A stretch of DNA of 64,000 bases from Euryodendron excelsum (lineage: Eukaryota > Streptophyta > Magnoliopsida > Ericales > Pentaphylacaceae): NCBI GenBank assembly GCA_033060915.1, contig CM065381.1:3806001-3870000 (forward strand). The letters run 5' to 3'. Of the stretch, positions 10,364 to 21,270 are shown one piece after another. The notes under the pieces were generated by a model that saw nothing but the letters and a program-made list of their open reading frames with translations, did no database searches and had not been told where the DNA came from. Position 1 is the stretch's first letter; every line of letters begins with the position of its first letter. The position numbers and the translations under genes were made by a program.

Positions 10364-10744
10364 TTAGGCCCATAAGATATTGGGCAGCTCCTCCGCCCAT
10401 AAACCCTTTGCTTGCTCCAGCTTTGTCTTGATGTTCTTGAATAGAGTTCGGTTGGTGACTTCCACCTGGCCATTGGCTTGGGGATGCTTCGGAGAAGAGT
10501 AGTGGTGGCTGATCTGGAGGTCTGAACACATCTGATCGAACTGACCGCCTTTGAACTGTTTTCCATTATCTGTGACCACCACCTTTGGGATGCCGAACCT
10601 GCATATGATGTTTTTCCATAGGAAATTCTTCATCTTCTGCTCAGTGATGGTGGCGACAGCCTCGGCTTCCGCCCATTTTGTGAAGTAGTCAACTGCTATC
10701 ACCGCGAACCTAGTTTGGCCTTTCCCCAAAGGCAGAGCACCCAC
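10364..10744 (-). pseudogene. Tat pol: integrase catalytic core
   Basis: The integrase core shows VDYFTKWAEAEAV, then VVTDNGKQFKGG with the second catalytic Asp, and SPKHPQANGQVEVTNRTL with the catalytic Glu. The first Asp (GIDIVGALP) lies just upstream of this ORF, beyond two in-frame stops. TAG at 10772-10774 and TGA at 10757-10759 both replace Trp codons of the family, and each can arise by one C-to-T change on the other strand. The core also ends at a stop after NILWA, so the polyprotein is broken on both sides. Confidence 0.9.
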
Positions 10745-10771
10745 TATATCTATCCCTCATTGGGCAAAAGG

Positions 10772-11614
10772 CTATGGGCTCTGAATTGACGTTAATTCCT
10801 GGGCCGGTTGCCTTGGGATGTTAGAGAATCTTTGGCATTTATAGCATCTTCTTACAAACTCTTGGGCGTCTTTTTCCATTGTGGGCCAGTAGTAGGCTGC
10901 TCTGAGAATCTTCTTAGCCAAAGATCTCCCTCCTGAGTGGTTGCCGCAGACCCCTTCGTGTACTTCTCTCATGATGTAATCTGTTTTTGCATTTCCAGTG
11001 CACCTTAACCAGGGCATGGTGTGTCCCCTTTTATACAGAATGTTGTTTATCAGGGCGTATCTGCTGGCCCTATATTGAATCCTTCTTGCTTCAACTTTAT
11101 CTGCTGGTAGGGACCCTTTTTCCAAGTAGTTCCTGATTGGTGTTGCCCATTCCACCTCTTGTTCTGCTTGTAGTATTTCCGGCTTCCGAATGCTTGGCGA
11201 ATCCAGCATTTCCATGGGTACTTCGGGGTTGTTTTCCTGGGATGATGCGATCTTGGCTAGCCGATCTGCCTCCTCGTTCTGCGCCCTTGGTACTCTTTCG
11301 AGAAGTACTTTGAGAAATTTTTTCGCCAAATTTTTAGCCATCTCGTAATACTCTTGCATTTTGTCTCCTCCGGCCTCGTATTCTCCTTTGACCTTTTCTA
11401 CCACAAGTTGAGAGTCGCTCCGTACCAAGACGTGTTCTGCCCCCATTCGCCAAGCCATTTGGAGACCAGCAATCAAGGCTTCGTATTCAGCCTCGTTGTT
11501 GGACACCGGGAATTTGAACTTAACGGCATATTCGAGCTTGTGTCCTTCAGGGGTGACGAGCACGACCCCGGCGCCTCCTGCTTTGTCCGTCGAGGAACCG
11601 TCTACATTGAGCAC
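10772..11614 (-). pseudogene. Tat pol: second (archaeal-type) RNase H and integrase zinc finger
   Basis: The first 130 residues form an RNase H fold with the expected acidic residues: NVDGSS, NNEAEYEAL, VRSDSQLVV and NEEADRLAK. This extra RNase H, following the gypsy-type one, is a hallmark of the Tat lineage. The rest is the integrase N-terminal HHCC finger (HEGVCGNHSGG, then CYKCQRF). It ends at the TAG at 10772-10774. The start given is the first Met of the frame. In the intact polyprotein it would follow directly from the RT segment at 11705. Confidence 0.9.
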
Positions 11615-11704
11615 CCACTGTGGCTGTAGGGAGTCGTTACTGGGGCAAATCGTGGGAGGGGTGAACTCAGCGATGAAATCTGCTACAGCTTGCCCCTTGA
11701 TTGC

Positions 11705-12784
11705 CTATCTTGGTCTGTACTGAATGTCGAATTGGCTGAGCTCTATGGACCATTTGACGAGTCTTCCCGACGTCTCCGGCTTGTGGAGGACCTTTTTCAA
11801 TGGCTGATCTGTCAGGACAACTATGGTGTACGCATGAAAGTATGGCCTCAATCTTCTTGCTGAGTTCACGAGTGCAAGGGCTAGCAGCTCCATCGTGGGG
11901 TATTGCTCTTCTGCGCCCCTCAAAGCCCTGCTAGTGAAATAGACGGGCTTTTGGACCCCTTCCTCTTGCCTGACCAGGGCAGAGCTCACCGCTGTTTCTG
12001 ATACGGCGAGGTAGAGGTAGAGCTCTTCTCCTTTTATGGTTCTGCTCAACAGTAGTACTGAACTCAGATACCCTTTGAGTTGCTGGAAAGCCTGTTCACA
12101 TTGGGGAGTCCACTCAAAAGCTTTACGTAGAACTTTAAAGAAAGGGAGGCACTTATCTGTTGATCTGGAGATGAATCTGTTCAGCGCTGCTATTCTGCCA
12201 GCCAGCCTTTGGACTTCCTTGGTGGATGTTGGGGACTGCATGTCTAACACTGCCCTGATTTTCTCGGGGTTAGCCTCTATCCCTCGGTTGGAAACCATGA
12301 ACCCCAGGAACTTGCCTGACGCCACTCCGAAGGCACATTTGGCAGGATTCAATTTCATTTTGTAGGCTCGTAGGTTCTTGAACGTCTCTTCCAGGTCGGC
12401 TAGGTGGTTGATGGCTCGCTTGCTCTTTACTAGCATATCATCTACGTAGATTTCCATATTCCTCCTGATCTGACTGCTGAACATTCGGTTCACAAGCCTT
12501 TGGTAGGTTGCTCCGGCGTTTGTTAGGCCGAATGGCATTACCTTATAACAATACAATCCTCTGTCGGTCACGAATGTTGTGTTTTCCTGATCTTGCTCGG
12601 CCATTTTTATTTGGTTGTATCCTGAGAAAGCGTCCATGAAGGTCAACATTTTGTACCCTGCCGTTGAGTCCACCAGTTGATCTATTATGGGTAGGGGGAA
12701 GCTATCTTTGGGACACGCTCTGTTCAGATCCGTGAAATCCACACACATTCTCCATTTTTCATTTGCCTTTTTGACCATCACCAT
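11705..12784 (-). pseudogene. Tat pol: reverse transcriptase and first RNase H
   Basis: Reverse transcriptase motifs are clear: WRMCVDFTDLNRACPKD, the MPFGLTNAGATYQRLVN block and the catalytic EIYVDDMLVKS. The connection and gypsy-type RNase H follow (KPVYFTSRALRGAEEQYPTME), but the usual first catalytic Asp position reads LYLYLAVS. That is consistent with the degenerate first RNase H of Tat elements, where the second copy takes over. An in-frame TAG at 12794-12796, where the family usually has Trp, separates this part from the upstream pol. Confidence 0.92.
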
Positions 12785-12895
12785 GTTAGATAGCTAGGTC
12801 GGGTATTGGGCTTCTTTTATGAAGCCTGCAGTGGTCAGTTTCTCGACTTCGTCTGCTACCGCCTCGTTGCGTTCTGGGGCGAAAGACCTCTTTTT

Positions 12896-13279
12896 TTATC
12901 TGACCAGTTTTGCCATTGGGTCTATGTTTAGATGATGGACAATAATCCGGGTATCAATTCCCGGCATATCCTCATGAGACCAGGCAAAAACATTGGCGTG
13001 ATGCCTGAGGAAGGACCTCAATTTCTCCTTAAATTCTTCAGGAGCTGCTGTTCCGATTTTCATTGTCCGGGTCTGGTCGTGCTTTCCGACCACTACCTCC
13101 TCGAGCTCTTCCACTGGTTCTCCCCTCCTGATTTCCTCCTCATCTCGAACTTCCAGCTCTTCAATTAACATAGCCTCTCTGGTTTCCCCCTTAAGGGACT
13201 CCATATAGCACTCTCTGGCGGTCTGCTGGTCACCTTTGGCTTCCTCAACTCCTTGGGGTGTGGGGAACTTGACTTTCAA
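12896..13279 (-). pseudogene. Tat pol: protease-RT linker
   Basis: This segment joins protease to RT and includes LRSFLRHHANVFAWSHEDMPGID, a stretch found just ahead of RT in many plant gypsy polyproteins. A TAA at 12896-12898 ends it; a CAA-to-TAA change would explain that. A frameshift between about 13276 and 13330 separates it from the protease. It has no enzymatic motif of its own. Confidence 0.75.
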
Positions 13280-13812
13280 ATGGTAGGTCGAAGGTATGGC
13301 CTTGAACTCATTGAGGCTGTTCTACCCATAATGATGTTATAAGCTAACGGGCAATCCACTACTAAAAATGCTACCATCTTGGTAGCTTGTTTGGGCATTG
13401 TTCCTAGCATTACTGGTAGAGCGATGGAGCCTAGAGGTGTGACTCTGTCTCCAGTGAATCCAACAAGGGGGGAGTTGACCGGTTGTAATTGCTCCCTGCC
13501 AACCTTAAGTTGTTCAAAGGCCTTCAGGAAGAGAATATCTGCCGAGCTGCCACTGTCAACCAGGACCCTACGGATTAAAAAATTGGACATGACTGCCGAT
13601 ATGACTAAGGGGTCATCATGAGGTTGGCATATGGCCCCAGCCTCCTCGTCAGTGAACGTGATGGGTTCATATTCAGCCTGGGGCTTTTTGGATGATCGAT
13701 CTATGGACATAACCTCTCTCCGGTTCTGTGCCTCCCTTGCATGTCGCTTCCTTGCTGACGAAGACTCTCCTCCACCTGCGAAGCCACCAGAAATGACCCT
13801 AATCTCGCCCAT
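13276..13812 (-). pseudogene. Tat pol: aspartic protease
   Basis: The retroviral-type aspartic protease has its active site in RRVLVDSGSSADILFLKAF, and the expected downstream stretch LAYNIIMGRTA precedes a frameshift. The family reads on in another frame toward the linker at 12896-13279. Between gag (13948) and this ORF lie further in-frame stops, so gag and protease are also separated. Confidence 0.87.
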
Positions 13813-13947
13813 AGGCTGCTGGTTTAGCCTTCCCCTCTCTGGGCTTTTTTGTTCGGCTTCTCTTGGTGCCGGCTCTCACCTCTCGTCACGTCTGCCCCCC
13901 GCTATGTATCTGCCTAACTTTCCTTGCTTGATTAGGTGCTCAATCTG

Positions 13948-15327
13948 CTACTTGAGGTCGTAGCAGTCCTCCGTGTCGTGCCCGTGGTCTTGATGAAAGC
14001 GGCACCACTTATTGTTCGGCCTTTTCTCTGGTGGGGTCCTCATCTTCCCAGGCCACCTTAGCGCCGTATCCCCCTTGATCTTGTAGAGCACTTGATCTAA
14101 AGGAGTGTTTAATGGGGTGAAGTATTGGTTATACCTGGCCTGCTTGGTCCTATTGCTCTCCCCCCTTGGCTTTTGCTCTACCAATCGTGGGGCCTTTGCT
14201 GTTCTGTCGTCTTTCTTTTCCTCCCCCGTCCTCTTCTTGTCCAGACTAGCCGTGACGCTCTCCTGGTCTTCCCTGGCTTTGAGTGTGTCCTCTGCGTTCA
14301 TGTATTTCTGCGCTCGGAGCATTAGCGCAGCCATGGTTTTGGGCGCCTCCTTGGCCAAGGAGAACAGGAACTTGGGAGTCCTGACTCCTGCAATGAAAGC
14401 CACCACCGCCACTTTTTGATCCAGGTCATCTACATAAAGTGTCTCCTGGTTAAAGCGGGTGACGAATTCTCGCAGGGTCTCCTTCTCACGCTGCTTGATG
14501 TTGAACAGGGAGGTGGAAGGCCTCCTCTGCCTCTGCCCTCCGATATAATGGCTAACGAACAACCTGCTCAGGTCCACAAATTTATTAATTGTCCCAAAAG
14601 AGAGCCTGTGAAACCAAATCCTTGCTGGACCCTTAAGGGTGGTAGGAAATGCCCTGCACATGATTTCATCGGGGACCGCCTGAAGGTCCATCAGAGCCTT
14701 GTACGTCTCGAGATGATCCAGGGGATCCTTGGTGCCATCAAAGGACTCTATTGTGGGCATTTTGAATTTCGGGGGCAAGGGCACCCTCATCACCGTTGGT
14801 GTGAACGGCGTGTCCGTCCGGCTTACCAGCTCTTCTACCGTGCTGGGGCCTTTTTCTTTCACCGCTGCTATCACTCCAGCCAGTTTGGCCTGCATTTCCT
14901 TCAACTGTTCGTCCCATATCGGCTGGGTTTCGGCAGTGTGTTCCGGGAGAACCACGGTTGTTGCTTTGGACCGGTCGGCGTGGCTCTGGGCTTTGTCAGC
15001 GTGAAATCCGACCCCCCTCGGAAGAGGGTTCTCCCCTGGGGGCGCTGGGTTTTCCGCTCCTTCGCCGGCGTCACCTCTTTGGTTCCTTGTCGCTAGCTGG
15101 TTAGCAGGTAATGGTGGGTCCTCTAGCGGTGGCGGGTCTACCGTCCCTGGTGCCTCTGGCGGGGGAGGCAATCTCCTCTCCAACTCTTGATTCCGGGACT
15201 GGAGTTGGTTCATAGTAGCTATCATCTCCATGATCTGCTGCTCCAAGGCAGCGATTCTGGCAGTGCTTTGTTCCTCCATTTCTCCACCTACCCTAGTTGA
15301 TGTAGCACCGGATTGGGTCAAGACCAT
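13948..15327 (-). pseudogene. Tat gag
   Basis: This 459-codon gag begins 19 bp inside the PBS. The N-terminus has a coiled coil (about residues 20-55), then a Pro-rich linker. The Retrotrans_gag core (about residues 185-330) includes FDGTKDPLDHLETYKALMD and ARIWFHRL. A Cys/His motif near the end (WCRFHQDHGHDTEDCYDLK) is the zinc knuckle-like site. It ends at a TAG directly after that motif, and a TGA follows downstream, so it is cut off from pol. It is the longest uninterrupted sense-strand frame in the element. Confidence 0.9.
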
Positions 15328-15346
15328 GAAATGATCGAAGTGTCGT

Positions 15347-15363
15347 TCCCACAGACGGCGCCA
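15347..15363 (-). promoter_or_regulatory. Primer-binding site of the Tat element
   Basis: Two bases inside the LTR, the minus strand reads TGGCGCCGTCTGTGGGA. Its first nine bases are complementary to the 3' end of plant tRNA-Asp (GGCGCCA end), after which it diverges. The Athila element at 39745 has a longer match to the same tRNA. Confidence 0.75.
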
Positions 15364-15365
15364 AC

Positions 15366-15919
15366 TGATGAAGTGATGAACTGGTACGTCTTTCCCATCT
15401 CCTGGTGCATCTTGTTGGAGTGATGAATCCCTTTTGTATGGAACACCGGTGTGGTGCCTGCCAAAGACACTCCGATGCCAAAGTTAGGCTAAGGAAAGAA
15501 TGGACAGAATTACAGTATTTAGGGTGGTGTAAAATCATACCTTCTTGGAGGTGAGAACTGTCCTCTTTATAGGAGTGTTGGCCCGGATTGTGGGCACCTT
15601 CGTGGGTCAGCTAATCGTGCCCCCAGTCATGCCTCCCACTTCGTGGGGATATATCGTGTCTTGATTTTAAGCTCCATGGACCATGCCCCTGCTCACGGGG
15701 GAATCGTTCGAATCATGGAATCGTGGGGGCTATTTACCAGACGAGAATTTTGGAGTGTTTTCATGCCGCCGTCCAGTGTATCGCTCGAGCTCTGCCGCTC
15801 TTCCTGTCAATGGACCTGACCTAGGAGGGAGGGGGCCTGGACTGAATATGTGAACTGAGCTGGTCTAGTCTGTCCACAAAGGGGACCGACCAACTGTACT
15901 TGTGCCATTTGCATTATCA
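15366..15919 (-). repeat. 5' LTR of the Tat element (in element sense)
   Basis: This is the 554-bp partner of 5033-5586. It carries the minus-strand TATA sequence CTATAAAGAGG at 15565-15571, which would drive gag-pol. It ends at ATTATCA, followed by the host GCAAG duplication (15920-15924). The differences from the other LTR are mostly C/T and G/A. Confidence 0.95.
15565..15571 (-). promoter_or_regulatory. LTR promoter TATA box (Tat)
   Basis: TATAAAG on the minus strand lies about 200 bp from the inner edge of the 5' LTR and is conserved in the other LTR. It is well placed to start the gag-pol RNA. Confidence 0.55.
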
Positions 15920-15924
15920 GCAAG

Positions 15925-16306
15925 TTAGCAACCAATCCTGATACTTCTAATTTCAAGGCATACAATCCACAAAATTGATGAGTACTATTCTCTTAAGTGT
16001 TGAAAATATGATGAGGCTTCCAATCAAATGCACAGAGAAATGCCTCTAGTCAATAAGGGTGCACCTCCTAAATATAACAACATATTTTTCTGTTCACTCA
16101 ATTCTTGTTCATAAAAATTTGTCAATTTGAATAGTGCTGTTGCAAGGAAGCCCATACACAATTACCATCAGACACTCAAGGATAATTACCACAAAGCAAA
16201 TGACCTGATCAGTCACACACGTATATATTCACATTCATGGAAATAGACATACACAATTATATGAGAACAAAACAAAGGTCTTACGTTACGCGCCTTGTGC
16301 TTGGCC

Positions 16307-16350
<44 letters not shown>

Positions 16351-16860
16351 GCGGTGCAAAGTGGATTTGTTAGGGTTTTTATAGGGGTTTAGGAGAAATC
16401 TTGGCTACATGCAGTACTAGTTCTGATGTTTTGGCGCTTAGATGATCATTGATCTGAGGCGTTGGATTGAAAGGAATTAATGATCACCAAAAGTATGTGA
16501 TTCGTTAGATTAAACGAGAACCTTTGATCTATATTTAGAAGCAGAGGTACATGTGTGCACATTACCCCACTAACTCACCCCACTAATACTTTATTCTCAC
16601 CCAATGACGCACTAACTTCATTATTTAAGTGACCAAATAATCTCATTATTTTCACTAACTAAAAAAAAAACTTAATTAGTAAAGTTGATTTAAAATTAGA
16701 ATTTTACCCTTAAAAATGTTCACATACCAACTCTAGTATTGGAGGAATATAGGGGACAGGTGGCAAATGTTTTTGGTTGGATAGCCACATTTTGGCGGTT
16801 CACCGCTGGATTTAGCAGCGCCGCCACTCTCTCTCACACACATCCAACCCCGGTGTCCTC
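15925..16860 (-). repeat. Host gene unit, copy C, second segment
   Basis: The sequence resumes the unit interrupted at 5032: TTAGCAACCAATCCTGATAC matches copy B near 56667. It then diverges in detail but keeps the leader, promoter and upstream blocks of the unit (16180-16830). No coding exon is present. It is the most diverged of the larger copies, with several small indels. Confidence 0.7.
16306..16383 (-). promoter_or_regulatory. Promoter and CT-rich leader of unit C
   Basis: On the minus strand a TATA box (CCTATAAAAACCCTAA, 16371-16386) overlaps an AAACCCTAA telo-box. It is followed by a CT microsatellite (16306-16349) and GGCCAAGCACAAGG. A splice donor-like GTAAGA follows at about 16285. 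TATA plus telo-box plus CT-rich leader is a common layout for plant ribosomal-protein and other growth genes. The coding region this promoter once served is missing from copy C. Confidence 0.6.
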
Positions 16861-17425
16861 TTAAGAGTCGAAAAAAATATTTAATGCTATTGGAGTGTCA
16901 TGCGCTGGTACTCATTTCCGATATAGTGGTTCTTGTTAAATATTTATTGTGAATTGTGGTATGCACAATGAAAGGAAAAAAAAGGGGAATATTTTTTTAA
17001 TTACAGTGATACTTTTTCTTCAATTCCTGTTTGTTTTATTGATCATAAAATTGTATTGATTTGAGACAAATTATATTGATTGAATTTGCTGTAACAAAAG
17101 CTTTGCCAGATAATTAAGAAAAGATGATCAAAGTTATTTGGTACCCTTTGTCCATTTTTCAAAATAAGTTTGTGGAGCAGCAATTGCCCAGAAAAAGAAA
17201 AAAGTAAAATTTTTGGGAAGTTCTGTAATTCAATTTCGCTCCGTGTATTTTTTATTTTTTTTTACATTAACTACTATCCGATAAACATAACATTGTGTCT
17301 TTTATCCGGATTCTCTTTTGTGTATTATCTATGATGTGGATTAACAAAAATCAATAAATTGAATTTTGAGATTTAAATTATATATATATATATATATATA
17401 TTAATGATCTCTATGCAAGTTATGA

Positions 17426-17490
17426 GATGAGGAGTATTACTATCATGCTTGCGAGAAGAGAAGGAATCCAGATCGCTGGATCTACAAAAG
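17426..17490 (+). pseudogene. DC1 gene fragment
   Basis: This 65-bp stretch matches 22517-22581 of the DC1 gene almost exactly (GAGGAGTATTAC, GCTTGCGAGAAG, GGAATCCAGATCGCTGG). It includes the CxxC of the last DC1 domain. The match stops abruptly at TCTACAA. Weaker similarity to the 3' side of the gene recurs at about 18120-18190. There is no surrounding ORF, so this is a relic of a duplication of the gene's 3' part. Confidence 0.7.
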
Positions 17491-17550
17491 CTATGCCCAA
17501 TATTCTTGATCTAAATTTGCTACAAGTCCAGATATTATTTTCTCAAGACA

Positions 17551-17806
17551 GGTTCACCTTCAGACTTTAATATCTAGAATTACTTTTTATCTTATTACGT
17601 CACGTGTTAATTATTCAGATCTAACGAATGATATTATATTATTTAAACTCACGATTTTATTTAACGTTAATAAACACTCACAAAATGAGAACGTGAGTTC
17701 GAATCAGATAATAATATGATCCGTTGAATTTGAGTGACTAGCACGTGACATAGTGAGATAAGGAGTTTCGAGAATTTTAAATATTAAAGTCTGGTGAGGG
17801 CGAACC
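17551..17806. mobile_element. Long-TIR MITE with G-box motifs
   Basis: The two ends are imperfect inverted repeats of about 80 bp: GGTTCACCTTCAGACTTTAA at the left and, read in reverse at the right, GGTTCGCCCTCACCAGACTT. Each arm carries CACGTG (17601-17606 and 17742-17747). The middle is AT-rich and non-coding. A diverged relative lies at about 32381-32626. Long arms suggest a Mutator-like non-autonomous element, but no target duplication could be fixed by eye. Confidence 0.6.
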
Positions 17807-20800
17807 CTATTTCCTACTCTATCTTAGCACTTTGACGTCTCGGTTTCAACTGTTCCCTGGATTTCACCTACATATGATGCACCTTTCAGCGTAGTTAGCT
17901 CTCCAAAAGATTATTAGCCCATTTGGGAGTACATATGATGCACCTTTCATGCACCCAATCTTTGATTTCGCATGTTCGCCTGCAGATCTATTTGTTCACG
18001 ATCTTGTTAATACCATATATAGTAGCCAAAATCAAGAGTTACAGATTGCTTGACGAATTTCAAGTAAAATTTCCAGATTATCACAATCATTACTTACAAA
18101 TGAAAATTTCTTTTGAAAGTTTTCCGTGGGACACATTTTTATCCAACACATCCCCCTTGTTTGCAAAACTACATAGTTTTGTCTTTATTTGAATAATGTT
18201 TTTTTTATTTATTGTCATAGTTTTACTTGTTTTGAGGAGCTATACTGATGTATGGCACAGGAGTCGTATAAAACTCCTTTGATATTAACTTAGAATACTT
18301 TCTTCACTATAATATATTTCTTCTATTACGTACACATTCTTGTGGCATATGCAAAATGTATCTAAAAGAGAAGGATTTGTTGCAAATTTAAGGAGTCAAA
18401 TTCATGTGTAAGCATAAGAATATTCATAGATGATGAGAAAAATATGAGCAGATTGGATTTGAAATAGCTTTAGTAAATTAGCTATAACTCACAAATCTGA
18501 TTGACTTGATTCTTGTGGCCTCGAAAAGAAGACATTCAGACATACAATTATAGATTTTTCAATATTTTTGTGAATCTGCCATTTTTATGATCAAAGTGGG
18601 CTGGAAGTCGACTGTTGTGTGAAAATCCGAAAATGTCATGTTCATTTCAAACTTTGTGGCTGTTTTCTTCTACTTTGAACTTCTTTGTATATTTGGCTAT
18701 ATACAGGATTTAGATGCACCAAGTAAAGAATATCTCTTTCTATCTTTCTTCACCTATTCTCTCTTTTTTGTTCAAGTGTTATTTAGTTGTAGTTGTAATG
18801 GTTCGCTAAACTCCTAGCTAAGACTAGAAGTGAAAACTTCTAATGAAGTCATAGTATTTGTTCTTTGATCCATTAATATTCTTCAAAGCAAAGCCTTTTT
18901 AATTGATGTTTAGAAAACTTTTTATTCTGTAAAATCTCTTGATTTGTTGTTAACCATTGGTACAATGAATGCTTAAAACTAGTTTTTGCAAGTTTTGATC
19001 AATCAATTATTAGATTAAGATACTATTTTCTATAAAATCACTATTCTATCTTCCGATTGAAATAATTTTTTAGTTAGTTTTTAATTGAGTTGTAAAAAGG
19101 GATCAAGAATAAATATTATAAGTTTAAATTATAACTCCAATGCCTTAGCATCTTATCATTATTTCTTAACTCCATATGTTTTACTTGTGTCTCGGGCTCC
19201 CAAGATTATATTACCTCATCCTGCACTTGGGTTTGCAATATTTTTGTCACAGCAACTATTATTTCACCATTTCTGCAAAGTCAAACTCTAGCTGTTTGCA
19301 TAAATAGTCTTCTCACTATCATCAATCCAACCTTTCTTTGCAATTTAAACTTTTGTTGATCATACTTGACCCCTTATTTGGCACCCAAAAAGGGTCGGGC
19401 CCCAATTTGAATTGATCAATCTGAAACCCCCGGGATGCCTATGTTTCTTTCTAACTAGAAAACTCCATCTTCTAGATAGGTCATGCGAGTTTGCCGATGA
19501 TGAAGTGGATTTGATGATTTACATCTCCGATCCCAATTTGGCACCAAGTTTTGTTCTAGCCTCAATTTTCAAAAGGCTTGGGATGGCCAAAGTCCAATTC
19601 GTTTATGGCCTAAATCTGATCAAAATTGAATTTGGTTGATTCATAGAATGAAATGACACTTCAGGATCCAATGGGTGAAATTCTTCCAAGTGTGTTCAAA
19701 ATGCAAAAAAAATCTTATGCTGTCTTGGAAGTACCTCTTCAAAATATTAAAAATGTTGGAGAATCAATTGACTAATATGTTGTGTGGCATTCTGGTGATG
19801 TACATTACAACTTTATTTATAATTGGTTTATGTAATTACACATGTATATAGTATATGTTTTATATGGTTGTCATATTTATTTTCTTTTTCTTTCTTTTCA
19901 GATTATGAGAACAGACTAGGTCAATGGTGGTTTTGAGTCATTTCACTGGCTATGGGGGATGGAGTTCTGCCCTGTATTGAAGAAATTACTTTTTTTTTTG
20001 TTTGTTTGTGTGTGCATAGTATTTTATGTAATTTGTTTAATGAGTAATTTAGACTTTATCAAGTACATGTAATTGTAAATAATTAGATGTGAATGAATTA
20101 ATGTAGTATCTAGGTTCGTGGAATTTTGCATTTATATATTTTTAGGCAAAACAAAAAATTAAACAAATTAAATTTAAAATATTAATAATTACTTTTTAAA
20201 AAAATTGCTTTTTTGCTATGGCAGAATTACCATCACTAATATATCTTTAGTGATGCAAGTATGCAGTCACAAAAAAAATTCAATAGTAAATATACCATAA
20301 AATTGTATAATATGACAAAATGTTTAAAATGTATGATCCTACACAATGTACAATCTAATAATGCATGTGGTATATGTTAGAAAGACAACCAAAAATAAAA
20401 TAAAAAGTACTTGGATACTCATAGAGTCAGATAGCTTCAACCATCTTTATGCCTCGAGCCTTTCCAAAACACTGTTATGTAAGACTTTTCATTAGAACAA
20501 TTACCATAAATAACAAAAACTAAAGAATGAGCTAGTAAAAAAATTGTAATCATTAATAAATTAATAAGTTAGAGAGGGGAAAAAAAAAACACAGTAGTTC
20601 AACATTTTTTTTTCCAAAACTATCATTAACGGTCAAGGATTCAGATGAACCTGCCCTTAATACAACCTCATAGTCAAGTGTATTTTTTTTAATTATTGGT
20701 TAGGAGATGGATAAGCTTCGTGGAAACAGCTTTTTTTCAACGATAAACAGTTTTTTTTTTCCTTGAATTTATATAGTTGTATGCAATTATTTAATCAAGA

Positions 20801-20963
20801 GGAGTATTCCAATGATATCAATATGGTTAAAACCTGGACTCCGTCGATCTGAAATACATACGACAATGAACTTACTTTGACTTTAATGAACCAATGATGA
20901 TGATGATTAAAAAAAAAACTTAGAAAGGGTGAAGAACTTGTTCAATCCCTCTTCCGTTGACAT
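17807..20963. other. Intergenic, no gene seen
   Basis: About 3.2 kb of AT-rich DNA with only short ORFs (up to 89 codons), none with a recognisable domain or a matching frame elsewhere. The segment at 18120-18190 is weakly similar to DC1 gene 3' sequence. There is a direct repeat of the phrase AGAAAGGGTGAAGAACTTG at 20920 and 21218, on either side of the MITE at 20967. Confidence 0.5.
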
Positions 20964-20966
20964 TTA

Positions 20967-21183
20967 TAGCCTGTTTGGAAGTTGGGAAGAGGTAAGGTAG
21001 GGAAGAAAAAGGAAAAAAAATAAAAATAAAAGAAAAAAAAATTTTGAAAATAATCCCTCCCTGCCTCTCTCTTTTTTTTTCTTTCACTTTTCTTCCATGT
21101 TCTTTCTAAAATCAAACAGATAAAAAATAACGAAGTGTACTTTCCCTTCTTTCCCTTCTTTTCCCCACGTTTCATGCAGCCTA
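20967..21183. mobile_element. Tourist-like MITE (217 bp) upstream of the DC1 gene
   Basis: TTA lies on both sides (20964-20966 and 21184-21186). The left end TAGCCTGTTTGGAAGTTGGG faces a right end that reads TAGGCTGCATGAAACGTGGG in reverse. The layout of a purine-rich left half and pyrimidine-rich right half is the same as in the MITE at 898-1099. It ends about 90 bp before the coding region of the DC1 gene, so it may form part of its promoter or leader. Confidence 0.65.
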
Positions 21184-21270
21184 TTAATATCACCACCGGC
21201 CAGCTCCTAAACCCAGAAAGGGTGAAGAACTTGAACTTGAAATGGGCAACAACAACTCCCAGGTCCTCGC

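Larger units (their letters stand above)
5033..15919 (-). mobile_element. Ty3/gypsy retrotransposon, Tat lineage, full length but decayed
   Basis: The element has two 554-bp LTRs (5033-5586 and 15366-15919) that begin TG and end CA, and a 5-bp target duplication GCAAG (5028-5032 and 15920-15924). Copy B at 56660 is the empty site. On the minus strand the order is LTR, tRNA-Asp-like PBS, gag, protease, RT, RNase H, a second RNase H, integrase, a tandem hairpin repeat array, an antisense gene and the 3' LTR. A second RNase H and an antisense ORF between pol and the LTR are known traits of Tat elements (Ogre, Grande, Retand group). Stops and frameshifts in every pol segment show it is no longer autonomous. 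The two LTRs differ at 33 sites by hand count, 29 of them transitions. Confidence 0.93.

Noticed and set aside
14416..15096. 226-codon plus-strand ORF opposite Tat gag
   Set aside because: It is a shadow of the GC-rich gag frame on the minus strand and has no family features.
5033..15919. Antisense gene plus hairpin array as an entirely new system
   Set aside because: Both features have precedents in Tat-lineage elements; only the particular arrangement and the hairpin conservation merit follow-up.
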